Shown one piece after another: positions 1 through 6,114 of a DNA stretch of 64,000 bases. Location of the stretch: the NCBI RefSeq assembly GCF_014650995.1, contig NZ_BMWA01000020.1:62001-126000 (forward strand), written 5' to 3'. The translations under genes and the position numbers were made by a program. The notes under the pieces are model-generated. The model worked only from the letters and a program-made list of their open reading frames with translations, did no database searches and was not told the DNA's origin. The first letter of the stretch is position 1, and each line of letters starts with the position of its first letter. The stretch comes from Streptomyces viridiviolaceus. GTDB taxonomy: Bacteria > Actinomycetota > Actinomycetes > Streptomycetales > Streptomycetaceae.

Positions 1-723
1 ATCAACATCGACGGCGCCGACGTCGAGCAGATCACCGGACGGACGGTCCCCAAGGCAGTGGGGATACGCCGGAACCACGACGTGCGGCCTGACGCCGGCT
101 CGTCGGCGCAGGCGAAGTTCTGGGAAGAGCGGAGGCTGCTGCTGATCGGAGGCGTCATCCTGGCGATGGCGCTGGCGGAGGGCTCCGCAAACGACTGGCT
201 GCCCCTGCTCATGGTCGACGGCCACGACATGGATCCCGCCGTGGGGTCAGCCGTCTACACGGGCTTCGCCGCGGCCATGACCGTCGGCCGTTTCGTCGGC
301 GGATTCCTCATCGACCGCCTCGGCCACTCTCGCGCGTTGCCCGGGGCAGCGCGCCTCGGCATCGCCCTTGTCGTCTTCGCCGACTCCGCCGTCCTGGCCG
401 ACGCGGCCGTTCTCCCGTGGGGCTTGGGAGCCTCACTCGGTTTCCCGCTCACCCTTTCGGCAGCCGACGATTCCGGACCCGACTCGACCGCGCGTGTCAG
501 CCTCGTGGCGATGATCGGCTACGTCGCGTTCCTCGTCGGCCCGCCCAGTCTCGGTTTCCTCGGCGATCACTACGGCCTGCGCGCCGCCGTGATCGTCGTC
601 CTCGCCTTCACCACCGTGGCGATCCTCCTCGCTCCCGCGGTCGGTGCGCGCTCCACTGCGACCTCACTCACCCCCGACGCGACAGACGGCACCCGGCCGG
701 CCAAGGACGGCTGCCAGGGTTGA
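1..723 (+). CDS. MFS transporter, C-terminal part (5' end outside window)
   Basis: The frame is open from base 1, so the gene starts upstream; the ATG at 58 is probably internal. The visible part holds about six hydrophobic segments, a charged central-loop-like stretch near the beginning, and a GRFVGGFLIDRLG stretch. That resembles the G-x-x-x-D-R-x-G-R/H motif that follows a transmembrane helix in major facilitator proteins. It fits the second half of a 12-TM MFS permease, probably of the FucP/YbjJ-like sugar or drug group, but the substrate cannot be read from this fragment. It ends in a short hydrophilic tail. It is followed by a long non-coding stretch with a strong hairpin, so it is not an obvious operon partner of the next gene. 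Confidence 0.8.
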   Translation: MNIDGADVEQITGRTVPKAVGIRRNHDVRPDAGSSAQAKFWEERRLLLIGGVILAMALAEGSANDWLPLLMVDGHDMDPAVGSAVYTGFAAAMTVGRFVGGFLIDRLGHSRALPGAARLGIALVVFADSAVLADAAVLPWGLGASLGFPLTLSAADDSGPDSTARVSLVAMIGYVAFLVGPPSLGFLGDHYGLRAAVIVVLAFTTVAILLAPAVGARSTATSLTPDATDGTRPAKDGCQG

Positions 724-1001
724 TCCCTGCCCGCGCTCGCAGGCGTCGCCGGTGGCGCGGTGCGGTGAACCCGAGCGTTCAAGCTCAAGAGCGTCTCGGC
801 CATCGAGGAGCCACAGGTGAGGGGAAGGCCGGACATGCGAACGCGAGTGAACACCTGATGCCCCCGTGACTTGAAGAACCGCGTCGATGGCGTGCGGGCG
901 GCGGTCGCAGGCCCCGGCGCTGGAAGGCACCGGGCGACCTCCGGGCGACTGAGCCCGGAGGAAGGGACTGGGCCACTGTGCCGGTGAGCCCACGCCAAGG
1001 C

Positions 1002-1028
1002 GGCGCGCCACCCCGGGAGGGGCGCGCC
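1002..1028. terminator. GC-rich inverted repeat, candidate terminator
   Basis: Two 8-base arms GGCGCGCC (1002-1009 and 1021-1028) flank a C/G-rich centre that can extend the stem. There is no T-run, which is common for Streptomyces terminators. It lies between the MFS gene and the riboswitch and could end the former. The rest of 724-1126 shows no convincing gene. Confidence 0.4.
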
Positions 1029-1126
1029 GTCCTGACGTGGTGTGCCTGGAGCAGGCGCCCCATGGGGAAGCGGTGATACCGGCCACGGAGTTCCTGGAAG
1101 CGGCGGCCCGTGTAGCATGGGGGCCG

Positions 1127-1230
1127 CGAAGGGGAGTAGTCCCGAGAACCGCTGGTCGACACACTGGACGTCCGAGGATGTCCCGGCCACCGGGCCGCCG
1201 TACATGGTGCGGGGGCGGACGAGACCTTCG
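1127..1230 (+). ncRNA. yybP-ykoY (manganese) riboswitch
   Basis: The 5' strand carries GAAGGGGAGTAG (1128-1139) and the 3' strand ACGAGACCTTCG (1219-1230). These are the two conserved loop/junction blocks of the yybP-ykoY motif (GGGGAGUAG and AGACCUU). The outer helix forms between CGAAGG (1127-1132) and CCTTCG (1225-1230). The middle contains paired arms such as GACGTCCGAGGATGTC. The element sits about 130 bases before a UPF0016/TMEM165-type gene, one of the classes this Mn2+-sensing RNA is known to control. A GC hairpin, GCCCGC (1243-1248) with GCGGGC (1260-1265), lies just downstream and may be part of the expression platform. A covariance-model search was not possible here. Confidence 0.82.
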
Positions 1231-1361
1231 GCCAAGGCATGAGCCCGCCTGCACACCGTGCGGGCGGTTCCGTCGTGCCGGGCCGAAAGGGTTCCTCCCG
1301 TCGCCCGCCTGGGTGCCGTACGAGTCCGCGGCCCGGCCCCAGCAGAAAGCACCGTCCCGGA

Positions 1362-1943
1362 ATGACATTCGACCCCCTGGCGATCATCACCGCCTTCGGG
1401 CTGATCTTCCTCGCCGAACTTCCCGACAAGACCATGTTCGCCTCGCTGGCCATGGGCACCCGCATGCGCCCGCTGTACGTGTGGTTCGGCACGTCCACTG
1501 CGTTCATCGTGCACGTCGCGATCGCGGTGGGTGCCGGAAGCCTCCTCGGCCTGCTGCCCGACATGGCCGTCAAACTCGTCTCCGCAGCCCTGTTCGCGTT
1601 CGGAGCCGTCGTCCTGCTGCGCGGCGGAGACGATGACGACGAGGACGGGGCCGCCCGCACGGTCACCGGGTTCTGGCCCGTCTACACCACCGCCTTCATG
1701 GCCGTCTTCATCAGCGAGTGGGGTGATCTCACCCAGATCACCACCGCCAACCTCGCTGCCACCAACGGCTGGCTGCCGACCGCTGTCGGCTCCGCCGCCG
1801 CCCTGATGTCCGTCTCGGCTCTGGCACTGCTGGTGGGCAGGTTCATCGCTCAGCGTGTCCCGCTCAAGACCGTGCAGCGCTTTGGAGCGCTGTGCATGGC
1901 GGCCCTCGCCGTCTGGACTCTGATCGAGGCCTTCACCGGCTGA
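1362..1943 (+). CDS. TMEM165/GDT1 (UPF0016) family membrane protein, probable Mn2+ exporter
   Basis: This is a small integral membrane protein of 193 aa with two homologous halves. Each half carries the family signature: ELPDKT near residue 19 and EWGDLTQ near residue 122, matching E-x-G/P-D-K/R/L-S/T. Between the halves is an acidic cytoplasmic loop (GDDDDEDG). Bacterial members such as MntX/MneA export manganese; related proteins move Ca2+ or Mn2+. ATG 1362 was chosen over the upstream in-frame ATG 1239 because the protein then begins at the first membrane helix and the riboswitch stays in the leader. A weak AGAAAG ribosome site lies about 12 bases ahead. The riboswitch upstream strongly suggests induction by Mn2+. 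Confidence 0.88.
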   Translation: MTFDPLAIITAFGLIFLAELPDKTMFASLAMGTRMRPLYVWFGTSTAFIVHVAIAVGAGSLLGLLPDMAVKLVSAALFAFGAVVLLRGGDDDDEDGAARTVTGFWPVYTTAFMAVFISEWGDLTQITTANLAATNGWLPTAVGSAAALMSVSALALLVGRFIAQRVPLKTVQRFGALCMAALAVWTLIEAFTG

Positions 1944-2303
1944 CCCTGCGCAGGGACGCGGCAGCTGCCCCGGAAACCTCGCACATCCGGGGCACCTCCG
2001 CAGCACGCGTCAAGGGCAAGGACGGCCGGCTGCGCGAGCAGCACGCAACTGCTCACGGCGGTCGTCGACCGACGGCCGAAGGAGGGGCGTGACCCGCGAC
2101 TATCGGCAGCAATTCCGCGCCTGGGCCGGCGCGGCCTCAAGCGGACGGACCGTGTCGCGGCGGTCGCACCGGCGAGGCATGGAGATCCGCCTTGAGCGGC
2201 TCCTGGATTCCGCCCTGTAGGTGAAGTCCGTGATCACCTGTAGGACGTGCCGTCGATCTGGGGGCGAAACGGTGACGTCGGTCGGGGTGGTCGGAGGGCG
2301 GGA

Positions 2304-2344
2304 GGCTCGGCGCCCGCGGTGGGGGATTCCGCGGACGCCGAGCC
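2304..2344 (-). terminator. Terminator of the lipid-cluster operon
   Basis: A 16-base stem (2304-2319 against 2329-2344, one C/A mismatch) with a 9-base loop sits directly after the PPTase stop codon on the minus strand. It marks the 3' end of the ten-gene transcript. Between here and 1943 no credible gene is visible. Confidence 0.75.
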
Positions 2345-2347
2345 GGC

Positions 2348-3091
2348 TCAGAGGGCAGCGCCGAGGCCCTGGCCGATCGTCGGGTCGTGAGTGATCGGGG
2401 ATGCGGTGGCAGCGACCGCGGCGATGACGATGCCCTCCCGGACGGCCCACCGGCCGGTGAAACACTGCAGGCGGACGTCCTTGATCCGGGGCCCGGGCAG
2501 AAGCCGTACCGAGAAGCTGCCTGCCGGCTGGATGACCACGTGGGCATCGCGGAAGCCGAGCCATCGGCCGGTGCGGGGGAACCACGCCTTGTAGGTGGCC
2601 TCCTTCACGCAGAACAGCAGCCGGTCCCAGTGCGTGTGGCCGTCCAGCGCCGCCAGGCTCGCCAGGTGGAGCTGTTCGACCTGCGAGGCGATGGTGCTGC
2701 GTACGGCTCGGGGCAGCGGCAGGTGCGGCTCGGCGTCGATGCCCAGCACTTCGACGTCGCCGGACCGTGCGGCGGCGGCTGCACGGTAGCCGCGGCAGTG
2801 GGTGATGCTGCCCAGAACACCTCGGGGCCATTGCGGAGCGTTGCGTGCGCCGGGGAGGAGAGCGGAGGGCGGAATACCGAGGTCGGCCAGCGCCTGCCGT
2901 GCACAGACCCGGCCGGTGGCGAATTCGGCCCTCCGCCCCGGGGCGGCCCGGGCTATGGCTGCCTGCTCCTCGGGAAAGAGCAGGGCCGGGTCGTGGTCGC
3001 CGTGGGTGTCCGCGTAGGCCACGACCGCAGGAAGCAGCCCTGCGAGCAGGTTCTCCCGGGCTGGTGCCGGAGAGGTCAGCTCTTCAGGCAT
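2348..3091 (-). CDS. 4'-phosphopantetheinyl transferase (EntD/Sfp superfamily)
   Basis: This 247-aa enzyme transfers the phosphopantetheine arm of CoA to a serine of carrier proteins. The PPTase motifs are present in order: GSITHC near residue 93, GIDAEP near 115 (Mg2+-binding D-x-E), and FCVKEATYKAWF near 160. The layout matches EntD-type PPTases, including the long N-terminal segment with a GR-x-C-A-R-x-A-L block. It is the last gene of the operon; its ATG lies 16 bases inside the end of the P450 gene, so the two are probably translationally coupled. Its likely clients are the carrier domains encoded here (ACPs at 12015 and 17685 and the PKS ACP), so activation of the pathway may be self-contained. 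Confidence 0.93.
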   Translation of the reverse strand: MPEELTSPAPARENLLAGLLPAVVAYADTHGDHDPALLFPEEQAAIARAAPGRRAEFATGRVCARQALADLGIPPSALLPGARNAPQWPRGVLGSITHCRGYRAAAAARSGDVEVLGIDAEPHLPLPRAVRSTIASQVEQLHLASLAALDGHTHWDRLLFCVKEATYKAWFPRTGRWLGFRDAHVVIQPAGSFSVRLLPGPRIKDVRLQCFTGRWAVREGIVIAAVAATASPITHDPTIGQGLGAAL

Positions 3092-4455
3092 ACCCGCGCC
3101 TCCACGCCCGGGCTGGGGCGCAGGTTCACCATCAGGTGGGGACGTATGCGCTGGCCGGGCAGGAGTTCCACGCTGAGGCGCTGCGCGAGGACCGCCGTCA
3201 GCAGATGCCCCTCCATCAGAGCCAGGTGGCTTCCGGGACAGACGTTGCCGCCGGTGCCGAAGGGCAGGTAGGCGCCCTTGGGCAGGGCCCGCTCCCGGGA
3301 CCGTTCGAAGCGGTCGGGGTCGAACGTTTCGGGGTCGTCGAACACCTCGGGCCTACGGTGCAGGCTGTAGGCGTTGATGAAGACCATGGTGCCCTTCTTC
3401 ACCGTGTATCCGCGCAGCGTGGTGTCCCTGACCGCTTGCCGGGGGATCATGGACGCCGGCGGGAACAGCCGCATGGCCTCCTTGAACACCTGCATGCAGT
3501 AAGGAAGGCCGGCCAGGTCTTCGTGGCGTACGGTGCGCCGGCCGACCCTGTCCTCGATCTCCTGGTGCACGCGCTCGCGTACCTCGGGATGGGTGCCAAG
3601 CAGGTACAGCGTCCACGCCTGAGCGTCGGCTGACGTCTCCTGCGAGGCGCCCCAGGCGGTGAGGGCTTCGTCCAGCAGGAGACTGTCGGACATGCCGCTG
3701 CCGTCTTCGTAGCGGGTGCTCATCAGGTCACCCAGCAGATCGGCGGACTGGGTGTCGTGGCCGGCCGCGCGGCGTTCCTCGATGAACCGGGAGATCCAGG
3801 CCCGGATGGTGGCGATGTTCTCCCGCGCGCGGCGGTTACGTGCGGTGGGGACCCACAGGGGCAGGCCCAGCACGCTGGTGAGGGCGTGCATCTCCCACTC
3901 GAACGCCTCGGTGATGGCCCGGGCGAGTGCCTGGTTGTCGCGGGAGGAGGAACTGAACAGCAGCTGGGTGACGATGTCCATCGTCATGGAGTTCATCTCC
4001 GCGACGAGGTCGACCTCCTGCGGGGTCTTCCATTCCGCGATGTAGCGTTCGGCCTCGGCCACGATGGTGTCGGCGTACTTGGGTACCTGCCGGGGGGAGA
4101 GGTGCGGCAGGATGATGCGGCGCTGCCGGGCGTGCATCGGTCCTTCGCTGACCAGGAGTCCCTGGCCCATGAGCGGAGTCAGCGCCCGGGTCTGGCGGCG
4201 GCCACGGGCGTAGTCCTCGGCACGTTCGATGAGGACTTCCCGCACCGTGTCGGGTGTCGAGACCACGATCGCCGGACTCCGGCCGATCCGGAAACCGACG
4301 ATGCCCTCCGGAGCCTTGGCGGACAGGCCGGCCAGCGCGGTGATGGTGTCCTGCTGGAGTTGCCGGGCGTGTCCGAGGAGAAGTGAGCCGCGGGCCTGCG
4401 GCGGTGCCGGAGCCGCGGCGCGTTCCAGCGGCAGACTGGGGCTGGTGGTGCTCAC
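3076..4455 (-). CDS. Cytochrome P450 with altered heme-loop and I-helix motifs
   Basis: The 459-aa protein has the P450 landmarks: an ExxR motif (KEAMRL), a PERF-like block (DPETFDPDRF) and a cysteine heme loop FGTGGNVCPG. The usual Arg two residues before the Cys is Asn. The I-helix oxygen-activation motif reads GASQETS, with Ser where Gly is normal, while the E-T pair is kept. It looks like the bacterial CYP102/CYP4-like fatty-acid group rather than the macrolide CYP107 group, which fits a lipid substrate, although assignment by eye is uncertain. GTG 4455 was chosen because it overlaps the desaturase stop codon by 4 bases (GTGA). A longer open frame upstream is a shadow of the desaturase gene. 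It probably oxidises the product chain late in the pathway. Confidence 0.9.
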   Translation of the reverse strand: MSTTSPSLPLERAAAPAPPQARGSLLLGHARQLQQDTITALAGLSAKAPEGIVGFRIGRSPAIVVSTPDTVREVLIERAEDYARGRRQTRALTPLMGQGLLVSEGPMHARQRRIILPHLSPRQVPKYADTIVAEAERYIAEWKTPQEVDLVAEMNSMTMDIVTQLLFSSSSRDNQALARAITEAFEWEMHALTSVLGLPLWVPTARNRRARENIATIRAWISRFIEERRAAGHDTQSADLLGDLMSTRYEDGSGMSDSLLLDEALTAWGASQETSADAQAWTLYLLGTHPEVRERVHQEIEDRVGRRTVRHEDLAGLPYCMQVFKEAMRLFPPASMIPRQAVRDTTLRGYTVKKGTMVFINAYSLHRRPEVFDDPETFDPDRFERSRERALPKGAYLPFGTGGNVCPGSHLALMEGHLLTAVLAQRLSVELLPGQRIRPHLMVNLRPSPGVEARVCLKS

Positions 4456-5585
4456 CGGGCGACCCCTTCCTTGACGTCGGCGGACGGGCTGCGGGCGGGG
4501 AGCAGGGTGCCCGCCTTCTGGTGCGAGCGCGACTCGCGGGCGAGCCGGCGCAGTGACGCGATCAGGCCGGGGCTCTCGGTGAGCCGGTAGGCGGAGTCCG
4601 CGGGCAGCTCTGCCACGAGCCGGTCGTGAGCCGCCTGGTAGTTGTGGTACGGCAGTCCCGGCATCAGGTGGTGCAGGGCGTGCAACCGCAGGCCGACCGG
4701 CGCCCACAGTTCGGTGAGCAGACGGCGCCGGGGATGGTTGACGGTGTCCATCATCTGCTCGACGACGGACATCTCCTCCTCGTCGCCCAGGTAGCGGTGA
4801 GCGGCCAGCAGTCGCGCCGAGTTGATCACGGCGACGGTCGCGAACAGGGCGCACCACTGCCAGATTCGGCCGGCCGACATCACCCCGGTCGCCGCCAGGG
4901 TGATCGCCGCGGCGACCCACGCGAGGCAAGCGGCCTCCTGCAGCCGCCAGTTGAGCTTCTCGTCGTCCCGCGGCATGCGGCCTTCGTAGTCCAGGTCGAT
5001 CTTCAGCGACGACAGGTTCCGGTACAGGTAGCGGCGTACGCCCGGCACGAACCACGACACCGGTGTGACCACGGCGAACCGGTACGGCCCGAACAGCGGC
5101 AGGACCAGTGGCAGCACGAGCAGCTGGACACTCGCCCAGGGGGACATCCTGGCCAGCGGGAGATACTCGGCGTCCTGACCGGTCCCGTACAGCCGGCGGT
5201 TGTGGTGCTCGCCGTGACAGTCGTACATGAACACCGGGACGAGCATCGGGATGCCGAAGAGTATGTTCCACCCGGCGCGGAACCGGTTGAAGGACTTCTT
5301 GGCGCGGAAGTGGGCGATCTCGTGGATGAACGCGAAGCAGCGGAAGACCGCGAACACGGACACCACGAAGGCGAGGACGCCGCCCGGGGTGAAGCCGCCC
5401 AGCGGGCCGACCGCCCAGAAGGATGCCACCGCCACCGCGTAGGAGCACAGGAAATCGGTCCAGTAGATGGCCATGCGCGGCTTGAACAGCCCGTGCAGGA
5501 CCCGGTGGGCCTGCTGCACGGAGAACTTCCGCATCGCCTGCTGGATCTCCGGGGCCCAGGGGATGTCGGCCACACGCTCAGACAC
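4452..5585 (-). CDS. Membrane fatty-acid desaturase/hydroxylase-type di-iron enzyme
   Basis: The 377-aa protein has several membrane segments and the three histidine boxes of the membrane desaturase superfamily: HEIAH (about 109-113), HGEHH (about 145-149) and HALHH (about 315-319). The spacing is typical of acyl-lipid and sphingolipid desaturases and hydroxylases. Histidines in the boxes coordinate two iron atoms. No fused cytochrome b5 or rubredoxin domain is present. It overlaps both neighbours (8 bases with the SRPBCC gene, 4 with the P450), so it is co-expressed with the pathway. It most likely introduces a double bond or hydroxyl into the acyl or amino-lipid chain; position and carrier form are unknown. 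Confidence 0.85.
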   Translation of the reverse strand: MSERVADIPWAPEIQQAMRKFSVQQAHRVLHGLFKPRMAIYWTDFLCSYAVAVASFWAVGPLGGFTPGGVLAFVVSVFAVFRCFAFIHEIAHFRAKKSFNRFRAGWNILFGIPMLVPVFMYDCHGEHHNRRLYGTGQDAEYLPLARMSPWASVQLLVLPLVLPLFGPYRFAVVTPVSWFVPGVRRYLYRNLSSLKIDLDYEGRMPRDDEKLNWRLQEAACLAWVAAAITLAATGVMSAGRIWQWCALFATVAVINSARLLAAHRYLGDEEEMSVVEQMMDTVNHPRRRLLTELWAPVGLRLHALHHLMPGLPYHNYQAAHDRLVAELPADSAYRLTESPGLIASLRRLARESRSHQKAGTLLPARSPSADVKEGVAR

Positions 5586-6114
5586 GCGAGTCCCCTTCCC
5601 TGCCCGCGCGGCGCGCGTGCTCGGCGTAGTGCTGCTGGACTTTGCGGTGCCGGTGGGTGAACAGACCGCCCATGGCCCGGCGGAACGGGGCCCGCACGGG
5701 CCGCATGTGGGGACGCAGGAGATAGGAGAGCCGGTCGGTGAGCCGGGCGCCGCCGGGTATCTCGTCGATGATGCGTTCGTGCTGCCAGACCTTGGTGCAG
5801 GAAGTGGTCGAGCGCTCCAGGAACCTGCGTCCTTCCTCCCGTTCGGCGATGACGATGTCGTCGAAGTCGATGGGCAGCAGCCCGCCGAGGAAGATCCACG
5901 ACTTGCCGAGCGAGGAGCCCAGCGGAACCTGCCGGATGGAGGGGTCGCGCCGCAGCTCCCGCGGCAGCGTCATCCGCATGTACGGCAGCAGTTCCAGATT
6001 GACCCCGCTCATGCTGGTGACGTTCGTCCACAGTTCCTGAGGGTCGACTCCCGGCAGACGGGAAGTGCGCACGACCTGGTCCCAGGAGGCGGGCACGGGG
6101 GAGGGGGCGCTCAT
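5578..6114 (-). CDS. SRPBCC/START-fold-like protein of unknown role
   Basis: This is a 178-aa soluble protein with no signal peptide. The central part (FDDIVIAEREEGRRFLER, then STTSCTKVWQHERII) has the alternating strand pattern of SRPBCC or polyketide-cyclase-like proteins that bind hydrophobic ligands in a deep cavity. The fold call rests on pattern only, with no catalytic signature. It is coupled by ATGA to the aminotransferase/reductase gene upstream and overlaps the desaturase gene by 8 bases. In this context it may shield or deliver a reactive lipid aldehyde or amine, or assist a condensation or cyclisation; this is inference. Confidence 0.55.
   Translation of the reverse strand: MSAPSPVPASWDQVVRTSRLPGVDPQELWTNVTSMSGVNLELLPYMRMTLPRELRRDPSIRQVPLGSSLGKSWIFLGGLLPIDFDDIVIAEREEGRRFLERSTTSCTKVWQHERIIDEIPGGARLTDRLSYLLRPHMRPVRAPFRRAMGGLFTHRHRKVQQHYAEHARRAGREGDSRV

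Noticed and set aside
570..2006. Long minus-strand ORF of 478 codons over the TMEM165 gene
   Set aside because: It is the complement of a real gene and the riboswitch, and its translation is low-complexity Arg/Gly/Pro-rich sequence without motifs.
3076..5448. 790-codon ORF suggesting a fused protein upstream of the P450
   Set aside because: The part before 4455 is the out-of-frame shadow of the desaturase gene; the GTG at 4455 overlaps the desaturase stop in the normal coupled way.
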